From positions 1 through 64,000 of the forward strand of contig JAAVTG010000868.1 in the NCBI GenBank assembly GCA_011947345.1: DNA of 64,000 nucleotides, read 5' to 3'. Each line of letters starts with the position of its first letter. The first letter of the stretch is position 1. The stretch comes from Phytophthora quininea. Lineage: Eukaryota; Oomycota; Peronosporomycetes; Peronosporales; Peronosporaceae. The translations under genes were made by a program, and so were the position numbers. The notes beneath the pieces are model-generated. The model was not told where the DNA came from, did no database searches, and worked only from the letters and a program-made list of their open reading frames with translations. This document shows positions 42,976 through 52,701 of this stretch, piece after piece.

Positions 42976-43673
42976 CTACCACGGGTAGGCTTTTTCCAAA
43001 TTGGACTCGAAGTTGTCGTCGATGAATGGCACGTGCGCTGATCGCATCCCGTCCCATCCATAGTACGCCGTCGACAGTGCGTTCTGAATGTCACCCGTCG
43101 TATCGCCCCACAGGACCAGATCCTGAAAGTCGCCTAGTCTCGTCGTGGCTTTGATATTGTGCCATGGTCGATAAGCCCAATAGCGGAGCTTGACACTGTC
43201 ACCGTCAAGTGTGTCAGCATCCGCCAGCGAGTACGTGAAGTAGTGGTCCAAGTTGGACGCTTGGGACGTTGTCACAGCCGAGATAGTGGCATTATCGCTG
43301 GCAAACCATACGATCGCGTGGTCCCAGGGGTGTTTAATCGTTGGGAAGTACCAGGCGTACATGACGGCCCACTTATCCTTGTAAGCCGCCGATCGACCGT
43401 ACACTTGCGGCCCGTAGCGAGAACCACCGCAGGAATCTCCCGTGAACCTTTGACGCCGCCAATATTACCATCTTCGTCAACAGCAAGATACGAATGGCAG
43501 CCTCGGCTAACGTAGAGCTGCGGCTTCAATTGCACTGCGAGCTTGTACTCTTGGGTCGTGGCCTTAGTCTGCGGCAATGGCTCAACTTCGTCGTACTTGA
43601 TCCCAGCCGCTTGGATGAAAGTGACGGCTGCAACTAAGGTGATAAGGAGAAGAAGACCACGTCGATATCCCAT
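42976..43673 (-). pseudogene. NLP family protein, copy 1 (frame broken)
   Basis: NLPs are secreted proteins of plant pathogens; cytolytic members damage dicot plasma membranes, many others are non-toxic. Visible here: a hydrophobic signal peptide of about 22 residues ending QAAG, the CHSYxAVDxxGN block typical of the NPP1 domain, the AWYFP block, and the C-terminal WDGMRSAHVPF block. The central heptapeptide GHRHDWE that is needed for toxicity is not present; the region is shortened and only an H-P-W-D sequence remains. The frame changes near 43440, and the same break occurs in copy 2. Both facts argue against a working toxin. Total span about 230 codons, the usual length. Confidence 0.85.
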
Positions 43674-43757
43674 GGTTTGCAGGTTGACTTGATTGCTCGA
43701 GAGTCAGTTGGGAAATGGTCAGCCGGGATAACTCGCGTCACATATGAGACGAATAAT

Positions 43758-44070
43758 GAGTAGTATCGAGCTAGAGAGAGAGAAAGGTAGTCTATTTAAC
43801 GATTAGTTATTAGTCTCCTTGATGCAGCTTCAATCGATGAAGCATCGTTGGTTCTCTCGTCTTGGGCCGCTTGAAAACGTATGACAGTTTCTGGTCAGGA
43901 GCTTCGGGCATGCTATCCAGACAGTCCAAGATTAGTCTGAGATATATTCCTTGCATCCTGCTTTGTGGTCTGTGTGCTTCTTTCCAAGCAACAGCATGTA
44001 TTTGCCTTAACCATTTCCCCTACATACTCTTCACTTGGTGTTGTGCCGTCCAGGAGTAGTATCGAGCTAG
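43758..44070. repeat. 296-bp insertion bounded by a 17-bp direct repeat
   Basis: GAGTAGTATCGAGCTAG occurs at 43758-43774 and again at 44054-44070. In block 2 the corresponding site (near 55914-55927) has a single, slightly changed copy. The 279 bases between the repeats show no gene. Confidence 0.7.
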
Positions 44071-44302
44071 CCGGATCGAGATCCAGTGACCATCATCACG
44101 ACGATCCCAATCACGATCTTCTGTCGGGAAGGGGGATCGGCGGCCTCAGAAAGGCAAAAAAAAACTTACAGTATCGGAACTGGTTTGTAGGCAGCGACGG
44201 CAGATCCGAAGGCATCCAGCTGTGCGCAACGATCAGTGTTAGCGGAATGCGCTGACTGGCTTTGGGGCGAAATTTTTAAACCTGGTCCAAAGTCAGCTTT
44301 TG

Positions 44303-45116
44303 TTTCACATCGTTGTAAATGTTGGCGTGCGATTCTGTGGGTTTGACGAATACTACCCGAGCTACCTGCGGACGGCTTGAATTGTGCTTTAGAACTCTTC
44401 GAAAATTGTATCTCCATCAAGAAGTGTGGCAGAAAACCACTCGCCAACGCAAAAAAAAGAAGTCAACAATGAGCAACCCGATCTCAATATCGTAAACTGT
44501 ACTGAAAACTGAGCGATCAGCTCATTTTGTCTCGACCTGGGGATTCGTAGTACTTCGTCGAAATAAACGCAGTCACTTAGTTCGAGTCCCTGCGGGGGCT
44601 GCTGGGCCGAGGGCCTACAGAAAACATCCAGAAGAAAGGAAATGATTAACTTCGCATTCAAATATCCTATTCAAATTCAATCATCATTCAACAGATCAGA
44701 TTTCAGAATAGCAAATACCCCCAACCATAAGAACAACCAGGAAACAAGTTAAGCATCTGAATCACTCAACTCCTTTAAGGCTCCTTCCTTGGCTGTCGCT
44801 GCTAATAAATTCTTCTGAATTGGCTGTGCACTTCTCAAGTGAACTTGAGCCGTTCCTAAACGTACTAATCTTTATAGTTGCGCTTTTGCTTGTTGCACCA
44901 TCTTGTGGACGAGCGCAGAGAATATTATACCGTGTTTGTTTTCTGGATATAAATATCCAGAGAATATATACAGTTAAAAACAATCACATCAAGTAAGTGT
45001 GATGCGACTCAGTGATTTGTCACATCCCAGTAAATTACATAGTTTCCTCAGGACCCTCCCACTGGGTTGCTACCGGGAAGGCTGCTTTGGCGGCTGCTCG
45101 ATCTGCAGCTGATTTG
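44303..45116. other. About 0.8 kb present in block 1 but absent from block 2
   Basis: Block 2 runs directly from TGGTCCAAAGTCA to AGTGACA, while block 1 has about 814 bases in between. A/T-rich, with no gene recognised on either strand and no obvious terminal repeats. Either an insertion in block 1 or a deletion in block 2. Confidence 0.55.
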
Positions 45117-45146
45117 AAAGTGACAGTGAAAGTACGATGAAAACGA

Positions 45147-45785
45147 TGATGATCGTAGTCGTGGATGTTGCTTGCGAACAGCAGGTCCAATCCAGATCGC
45201 AGTCGAAGAAACGAGTCTTTCTTGCGAGGCAAGCAGTTCACCTTAACAGCTCTCACTTTTGCTTTTGCCGGCCTCCAGCCAAGCTTCTAGGACCAAGAAC
45301 CTACTGCCAAGAAGAAGAACCATGCACCCATGGCTGGCTCTGTTGCTGGCAATGACCATTTTCGTCACAGCCACCTCTGCGCTTCCAGCTCCCCGGAAAA
45401 CAATCAAGCCGAGACCGCCACTGCTGGAAAGCGGTCTCTGCGTGTCCAAGCAAAGACCACTGCCAACGATGACTCTGAAGAAAGAGGGGCCATCATTATA
45501 GCTACGTTGAGGCTGAAATTCGCACCTTTGTCGAACAAGGTATATCCATACAAGGTGCTGGACAAGTTGGTACCTGATGGAGTGCATCCCGATGAGAAGA
45601 CCATGTTCGCGTGGTTCACGTACGTGCTCAAGTATCGAGCGGCCAGACACGACTACTTCGGTTCCGACTCTGCGCTCTTCTATAGGATGACAACGAAGTT
45701 ATCCGACGACGACATCGCGTTACTTCTGTTGTCAATGTCCAAGCAGCCCAAGTTCGCGAGTCTCCAAAAGGGGTTCCAATCGAAG
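45147..45785 (+). repeat. Left arm of the RxLR inverted duplication
   Basis: Matches 46610-47248 in reverse orientation, covering the promoter region and most of the RxLR gene. The spacer between arms is about 820 bases. Divergence rises toward the 3' end. Confidence 0.75.
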
Positions 45786-45944
45786 CTGTTCGACAACATG
45801 ATCGATAAGGGCGTGACATCTGAGCACCTTAGAACGGTTTTGGGCGTGAAAACGCAGGGCAAAACGGCCGCTGAGGTTCTGAATGACCCGGCGTACTTGT
45901 TCTGGCAAAGCTACGTGAGTCTGTTAAGGCCGACGATCGATTGA
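45322..45944 (+). CDS. RxLR-dEER effector, copy 1
   Basis: A candidate secreted host-translocated effector. ATG 45322 is followed by a 20-residue signal peptide (LALLLAMTIFVTATSA). RSLR and DSEER follow in the second frame, then the C-terminal effector domain with a W-motif (MFAWFTYVLKY) and helices of the WY type, to the stop at 45944. The frame changes at 45391-45394 (CCCC), between the signal peptide and RSLR. Copy 2 (56355) is intact here. The inverted copy 3 shows the same break, so it may be inherited rather than an error, in which case both are pseudogenes. Closely related to copy 2 in all later parts. Confidence 0.8.
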
Positions 45945-46579
45945 GTAGAAATTTTAGCAAGAAGTTCTAGCCTAGAACCTTAACTCAAGGGCACTCAAGA
46001 TTGGGAAACTTCGCTATGATTCAATACTTGGCGTTGTCTTCAGACTTATAAAGAGGAACTCTGCCTCTGGAGAACAGTCCGCCCAGTCACTTTTCGCAAA
46101 ACAAGCGGCCGCTCTTGGACTTTTAAAAACACATCAGCAGTCAGCTTGATGCGCCGTTTGCCCTGCGTGTGCCACAGAGTCCCATGAGCCACCAGTATGC
46201 CGGGGTTTGCTGGCCGATTTGATAGGCGGGCGGGCCGGCCTGCTGCGAACGAACACAATTTGGCAAGAATTTTGCTTAATACTTCGTGTGACCTAAAACG
46301 TGGAGAAGATCACATCTTTCCTTGCGCCCCAAGTCTCAATGAACCCACTCACTTTACACCCCACCTCCGGCGCAAACCTTACGGATCTGGACCGAATGAG
46401 TCTCCTGTGCGCGGAGTCACCAGCGCAAAAAAGCTGATGCTGTTGATGCGGGAGGCCGATGCATACACTTTGGAACGATGAATCAACGGTAGTTAAGGTC
46501 CAAGCTGGGCCTAACGTTTTCACGGTTTTACAGCCCAGACAGCTATAGTACTTAAACCTTTCGTCGGCCTCAACTTGGT

Positions 46580-47074
46580 CATACGCCACGCCAAGATTGA
46601 GCATGCGGTCGAACAGCTTGGAACTCCTTCGAGAGACTCGCCAGCTTGGGCTGCTTGGACATTGACAACAGAAGTAACGCGATGTCGTCGTTGGCTAACT
46701 TCGATGTCATACTATAGAAGATCTCAGAGTCGGAACCGAAGTAGTCGTGTCTGGCCTTCCGATACGTGAGCACGTACGTGAACCACGCGAACATGGTCTT
46801 CTCATCGGGATGCACTCCATCAGGTACCAACTTGTCCAGCACCTTGTACGGATATACTTTGCTCGACAAAGGTGTGAGTTTCAGCCTCACTGTTGCTACA
46901 ATGAGGGCCCCTCTTCTTCAGAGTCATCGTTGGCAGTGGTCTTTGCTTGGACACGCAGAGACCGCTTTCCAGCAGTGGCGGTCTCGGCTTGATTGTTTTC
47001 CGGGGAGCTGGAAGCGCAGAGGTGGCTGTGACGAAAATGGTCATTGCCAGCAACAGAGCCAGCCATGGGTGCAT
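46580..47074 (-). pseudogene. RxLR-dEER effector, copy 3 (inverted, broken)
   Basis: Reads on the minus strand from ATG 47074 with the same signal peptide as copy 1, the same frame change before RSLR, and the W-motif region at about 46790. Near 46612 a further deletion changes frame after SLSKEFQ. The alternative frame continues with an unrelated-looking Cys-containing tail (FKYYSCLGCK...), unlike copies 1 and 2. It converges on copy 1 across the shared 3' flank. Several independent differences from copy 1 show that the inverted duplication is not brand new. Confidence 0.75.
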
Positions 47075-47248
47075 GGTTCTTCTTCTTGGCAGTAGGTTCT
47101 TGGTCCTAGAAGCTTGGCTGGAGGCCGGCAAAAGCAAAAGTGAGAGCTGTTAAGGTGAACTGCTTGCCTCGCAAGAAAGACTCGTTTCTTCGACTGCGAT
47201 CTGGATTGGACCTGCTGTTCGCAAGCAACATCCACGACTACGATCATG
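46610..47248 (-). repeat. Right arm of the RxLR inverted duplication
   Basis: Partner of 45147-45785. Confidence 0.75.
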
Positions 47249-47499
47249 GATGCTTTTCTTCTTACTTTCGTCGTGGTGCCAGATGCAACTTCCGGAGACT
47301 GCTGAGCGTTGTTACATCCATAGGCCCTCTCGGTCGCGGGCCACAGACTGAAAATACCAGAGCTGCTTCGTCGGAGGTCCACCTTCCCAAGAAAAATGAT
47401 TCCTCCTAACGAACACTGGGTGAAGACAATATATGGATGGAAAGGTGGCCCATTTCATTCCGTTTGGGATCGTGGCCATTAGTAGTCTTGCCGAAAATT

Positions 47500-48100
47500 G
47501 CTACAGTCGAAAGTCAATCCTATCCGGACAGACGTCGCCGTCCGCGTTGAGCATGCTCGTCCAGTGGTGCTACCGCAAACGCAGCAGTACGGCAGCGAAG
47601 CAGCGCCCTTTCCCGCACGGCGAAAATCTGTGCGAACCGTTGCCATTTTCTCTAAAGAACTCGAGGATATCGAGACACCCTCGACTCGTTGCTTCATCGA
47701 TCACGTCCCCTTCGGCAGTATAGCTCTGGAATCTGGAACAGAACCACTGGACGAGCTCCACATTTTGGCGCTTGACAGCGGACGAGTTCCACATTTGGGC
47801 GCTTGACAGCTTCCACAGAGACGTTATGAGCTGGCACCGTTGCTCTAGGAAAGTGTTTGGAGTGTAAACCGCCTCGTTCGAAGCTGTAAACAGCTCGTGC
47901 TTGCTGTATTTCTCACTGTCGATCCAACAGTCGAAGCGAACCGGATTTCACGGCCTTGTCCAGCAGCATCGACGCAGCAAACAAGGAGATGCCTTTAACG
48001 ACTAAGTCCTCAAAATCAACTTTCCAGCGGAATAAGAGCTTCACCGTGAGCAACTTGGGGTCTCTTCCTCCATCCTCTTCAAACTGCTGAATGATTTTTA
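47500..48100 (-). pseudogene. Ankyrin-repeat gene relic, divergent from the next gene
   Basis: Minus-strand pieces LLTVKLLFRWKVDFEDL and DVIDEATSRGCLDILEFFREN resemble the N-terminal part and a repeat of the plus-strand ankyrin gene starting at 48168. A 31-base tandem duplication (about 47755-47815; unit GCTGTCAAGCGCC...CTCGTCC on the minus strand) shifts the frame, and stops separate the pieces. Probably a decayed paralogue arranged head to head. Confidence 0.55.
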
Positions 48101-48167
48101 CTGCGCTGTGATTGGTCGAACGACAATGAAAACATTTTTTGGTATCACATACTTCGACTGTCAATAT

Positions 48168-49644
48168 GACGCTCCCCTTGCTCTCGGTGGAGCTGCTGTT
48201 TCGCTGCCGGGACGAGTTCGCGTCGCCCCCGCATGTTACCGCTACTGTCTCCGAGTTTTTGGACGCTTCCGTGGAGTGGCCGCTGCACAAGGCGGTCACG
48301 TTCGCGTCCAGGCGCCTGTTAAACCGGATCTAGAACAGTTCGTTGGATGTCGACGCCAGTGCCGAAACCTGCTGGTCCGTCCGCAATTTGCTGCGGACTG
48401 AGACACACTACCGACAGTTTGAACTCACGAAATGTTTACTGGAAGTGGTCAAGAGAGACGACCTTGAGACGACTCGGTGGCTGTTTGAGAGACTGCCAAA
48501 GTGTCGCGTTGAGAGTCAAGTGGTGGAGGAGGCTGCAGCTGCAGGGGTCTAGACCTTCTGAGGCTCTTTCTGGAAAGCGACATTGACAATGACGCTGCTG
48601 AGGAGGTCGGACGGCAAGTTCGTTGGGGTGGGAAGGACACTGCAAAAGCTGCGGGAAATGGCCACAGTGCAGTCGTGAGGTGGCTCTATGAGTCGGTACC
48701 TGACGTGGAGAGAGATTCTGCAGCGACGATAAAAGCTGTCGTGGCAACAGGAGACAAGCACTTGATGGAATGGCTTGTAGATAGAGCCGGCCATTGGTCT
48801 TACAACGGGATTCACGACGCTGCTGCCAACGGACATTTAGAAATGGTGCAGGAGTTGTATGATACGAGCTCAAATCTGCTGCTCATCTGACGCCATGGAT
48901 CGTGCAGCAGCGGACAACCATTTGGAAACGGTCCAGTGGCTCCACTCCAACAGAACCGGAGGCTGTACAACAGATGCGATGGATCTCGCAGCGTCCAGTG
49001 GTCATCTCGAAATGATCAAGTGGCTGCACGAAAACCGACCCGAAGGTTGCACGACAAAGGCGATCGATGAAGCAGCTGCTAATGGACACTTTGAAGTCGT
49101 CAAGTGGCTTGGAGAACATCGATCAGAGGGGTGCACATCTAAAGGCATGGACGAGGCTGCTGCCAACGGAAGGTTGGACATTGTCAAGTGGTTGCATGAA
49201 AAATTAAAGGCAGAATGCACACCTAAAGCAATGGATCGTGCGTCCGAGCACGGTCACTTGGAAGTGATTAAATGGCTGCATGAAAATCGAGCCGAGGGCT
49301 GTACGCGACGCGCTATGGAGCTTGCGGCTGGTAATGGAGAGCTTGCTGTCGTCAAATGGCTGCACGAATATCGTTCTGAAGGTTGCAGCGCAGACGCCAT
49401 TATTCGAGCAACATACAGTGGCCACGTGCAAGTAATTCGGTGGCTACTGAAACACCGACCTGCAGATTGCACGTTTCGGATACCAGTAGTAAACGCTGCT
49501 GCAGTAGGTGGAGAATTTGAAGCCGCATTGCTTCTACATCGTATTCGAAAGGAAAAAATCACTGAAGAAATTGCACGCGATCCTAGAGTGACCGAGTGCT
49601 CAGGTCTTAGTGAGTGGGCCAATGAAATGGTGTCTGTGCTGTAA
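48168..49644 (+). CDS. Ankyrin-repeat protein
   Basis: The part from about 48859 to the stop at 49644 is open and consists of seven repeats with a 28-residue period, for example AMDLAASSGHLEMIKWLHEN and AMDRASEHGHLEVIKWLHEN, ending EGCT; this WLH type is common in oomycetes, amoebae and giant viruses. Upstream the family continues to ATG 48168 (MTLPLLSVELLFRCRDEF) but with an in-frame TAG at 48331-48333, a slip near 48551 and a slip near 48865. The TAG is not a homopolymer effect, so the gene may be decaying from the 5' end, or it may start later. Ankyrin repeats bind proteins; the partner is unknown. Confidence 0.7.
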
Positions 49645-49833
49645 GATAAGCTGTTGATCAACGACTGGAAGATAGAAGAATTGGTCTTTATGAGGTATAT
49701 CGTCATGAATTATGACGATGTGTACTACTACAACTCAAGAATGAACGCGATAACTTCCCTGGAGTTAGAATTCGGATTGCGTGTCCGGCCCGGACAACGA
49801 CAACATCACATTGTAGGCTTCGTATCCCTCAGC

Positions 49834-50240
49834 TTAGTCGCGAACAGCTTCGATGACATCGATCCTGGTGATGGTAGCGATGCACAGCCGACAGTAGGTG
49901 ATGTTGCGTCTTAGTGACTGTTGGTCCGGAGTGAGGAAGCTGCTGGGCTTGACGACGTTGCAAGTGATGCAGACAGGCTTCATGCAGAGCTTGCGCGTGC
50001 TCTTCCCCAGGCTTTTGATCGGCGTGATCCAAAACTCCCAGGAGAAAGGGTGCACTCGTTGGGACCATTACGACGATTTATCCGCGACTCGGGCATTTGA
50101 TGTTGCTACTTCCAATTGAGCTTCTTCATCTGTCCACGCACGACGTAGTTGTTAGTGGAGCCCAACGCTTCCGCCGAGACACTGAGAGTCACCTTCCGAG
50201 CCACGTTGCCACCACATTGGACACGTTCGGAGAGATCGCC
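49834..50240 (-). pseudogene. START-FYVE relic, copy N
   Basis: Minus-strand pieces: NVARKVTLSVSAEAL and TNNYVVRGQMKKLNW (end of START domain), then KSTRKLCMKPVCITC, SSFLTPDQQSLRRNITYC and IDVIEAVRD of the finger and tail. The N-terminal two thirds are missing and frames change between pieces. The family identity is clear from CKLCxxxVC-type spacing and the QMKKL block. Confidence 0.75.
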
Positions 50241-50302
50241 TTCGGCTTCGACATGAACACGCTCACGTAGGAGCATGACATGGCCATTTCCTATGTGGTG
50301 CT

Positions 50303-50760
50303 GGAAGCTCAAACGGTGGTTCAGCGTTAGCAGCGAAAACACCTCCGTGAAGCTCTGCTGACGGTGGATCAATTCGTGATGGACGTCATCTCCAAGACGA
50401 TGGAACAGCACCGCAACAGCCATACTAGCGATCCAAAACGCAGTCAAGATGCCATCTCGCTCATCCTTGAGAACGCGTCTGTGGACAGCAAAGCGATCGA
50501 CTCCATTCTGGTCCGCAACGTGGTTTTGATGGCGCTTATTGCCAGTCGATATACTGCAGCAGACGCGTTGGTGTAGCTGTTCCACTTGCTCAGCCTAAAT
50601 CCACGCGTAGAGCCCAAATTGCGCGCAGCACTGTCAGCAGAGCTACCCAAGCTTTGTCTCGACCCAAACTACATTCCTACCATCCAACGTTAAGCTGCGA
50701 GCTGGCGTCACTGGGTTATCAAAACACTGGAGACGCTGTGGTCTTTTACTGTTGAGCAGA
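50303..50760 (+). pseudogene. Cytochrome P450 fragment
   Basis: WKLKRWFSVSSE near 50303, then FVMDVISKTMEQHR, DAISLILENAS, and the I-helix region LMALIASRYTAADALV, followed by a TAG where Trp is expected, then LFHLLSLNPRVEPKLR and DPNYIPTIQ. The order and spacing are those of CYP86-like P450s. The AGxDT oxygen-binding motif is degraded to ASRYT, and the heme-binding Cys region is missing, so it is inactive. Confidence 0.7.
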
Positions 50761-51208
50761 CCTGAATAACAATGCTCTGTTTACCTTCTAACTGAACGTT
50801 CCTACTTCCTCGAAGCTATCCAATTCTCCACTGCGATCTTTCCTTGCACACATCGAGACGCCGTCAATAAGAAGCAGACTGTCATCAACCAGCGAGCTCC
50901 AAGTAGTACCTGCGTGAAGCATACTGGAGACAATCAATCAAAGGCAGGAGCTATCGGATCCTGCAGTTGACATTACGATCTCATGGTCTCAGACACCTTT
51001 GGGAAGAAACTTACGACGACGCCATGGAGCTTGCTTGGTCTCTACGAAGTGCTTCGGGACGCTGGTCCAGTCGGGATAGGACACATCGTCGTTTGACGGC
51101 GGGCATTGCCATCATCATCCACCGGGCGGCACGACCGAACAAGCTGTTGATTGACGGTTGGATTTGCTGGTCCCGCGCGGACAGCACTTACTTGTGGATT
51201 TATCGGCC
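50761..51208. other. Intergenic
   Basis: About 450 bases between the P450 relic and START-FYVE copy L. No gene recognised. Confidence 0.45.
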
Positions 51209-52291
51209 ATGGCGAAGGACCAGTTCGCAGTCAGTCCGTTCCCCGGCACTCGCAGAACAGGAGCAAGAACTGAGGTTGTCCGCGGATATATCAAGGACTA
51301 TTTCCACAAGTGCGAGGACTCTGTTGTTGATGGAAAGCGGAAGGTCGACGAGCAGTGATGGAAGCACGTGAAATGTAGAGACAACATGCACAGCGGGACG
51401 GCCAATGTAGCACATCATAAGCCAACAAGAACCTAACGATCTCTCTGTAATGTGGGGACTATCGTCGGTGCATTGGACGATTGGCGTCGTGAATCCGATA
51501 CTCGACGTTGTGCCTCTTACGTCTCGATAGCGCTGCAGTTCTTCATCGTGTGGTGGAGCCGAGCGCCGAGGAACCTTCCGTTCACTGGTTATCATGTGGA
51601 TGGCGATCGACTTGCCGCTGCAGTCCACCAGCCTCGTCAAACGCCGCGATTTTGTGTACATCAAGGTGACTGGGATCCTGAAATTTGTGAACGGAGAGCG
51701 CGTGGGGTGCCATTTGCTTCCCTCCGTCGAATTCCCAGATACCAAGCCGGTGCCGAACATCATCCGTAGCAATTACTCTGTGTTTGGTTTCTTCCGACAG
51801 ATTGATCAGAATGTGATAGATCCCTATGCAGGGGGAACTGTCGACCCAAGAGGTGACCTCGTGCGGTTCTTACTGCTTCCAACGGCTGCGAAAACTCTCT
51901 TGTCGGCGATGAACTACGTGTACTGCAGCGAGATGAAGAAGTTGTCGTAGATGTTGCAGCGCGTCACAGTCCATCGCTGAACCAAGCAACTTGCTCGACT
52001 TGTACGAAGACAACAAGTGGAGCTCGTGGTTTTCGTAGTAGTTCTTGTAAGGTATGCTACGGCTGTGTCTGTCGACGGTGTAAAGTTCGCAAGTGCATCA
52101 GCTTCATCGCGGTCGGCGGACAACTAATCTAGCGCCAGATCACCTCCTGTACCAAGTGCATTAACGAATATGCCAAGAGCGATGTGGAAATGGCTGCGCG
52201 TGATCAAGCGATGGGCTCTGAAGCGAATAACGCGTTCCAACTTGGAATCCAAGCCTCATCGGATTCGTCAGAAGCATCGTTCGACGAGTAG
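51209..52291 (+). pseudogene. START-FYVE-like protein, copy L (decayed)
   Basis: Starts MAKDQFAVSPFPGT (51209), of the J/K/M subgroup. In-frame stops follow EQ (51355) and KKLS (about 51947) and many small shifts occur in the first START half. A long readable piece 51594-51950 has LPLQSTSLVKRRDFVYIKVTGI, GGTVDPRGDLVRFLLLP and NYVYCSEMKKLS, and finger remnants follow to a stop at 52289-52291. The Gly of YCGQM is replaced by Ser. A real, old pseudogene. Confidence 0.88.
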
Positions 52292-52701
52292 AAATGGCTG
52301 TCATGCTTATGCGCTTCTCGATCCAATGTCGTTAGTTGCCGAAACTCTTGGATTTCGATGATGTTTTCGCGAAATATTTCTCTCTCGGATGTTTTCTTGA
52401 GACTTGTCTGCTGGCCATCCATGCCTCCCCGGTTGCGGTACCGGTAATGGCATCGCTTGGGAGCTTGACGATCGAGTCCAGCTGCTGGGTTCTATTCAAA
52501 GTGCACAATTAATTTGCAGCCGATCTTCTTGTCCGTCTTGGCAGCTGGAAATGCTGTTTACGGCGGAATCCCACTTGAGGCTCACGAACAATCCTGATGA
52601 TCGGTTCCATTGATGTGCACAGTTAAACGCTTAGAGGAGTTTCATCATTTCGGATTTTGCTGCGGAGGAATCACATCCCCAAGACTTGAAGGAAAAGGAT
52701 C
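52292..52701. other. Intergenic between START-FYVE copies L and M
   Basis: About 410 bases, no gene recognised. Confidence 0.45.

Larger units (their letters stand above)
42285..46500. repeat. Segmental duplication block 1 (NLP + RxLR)
   Basis: Direct repeat of 54441-57570 in the same order and orientation: 5' flank, NLP on minus, RxLR gene on plus, shared 3' flank ending GGTAGTTAAGGTC. It is about 1.1 kb longer because of two insertions (43775-44070 and about 44303-45116). Identity in the shared parts looks above 90 percent by eye. Confidence 0.88.

Noticed and set aside
46197..46481. A plus-strand frame between the two RxLR copies (also at 57273-57566)
   Set aside because: It is part of the duplicated 3' flank; no domain or signal peptide, and the start differs between copies.
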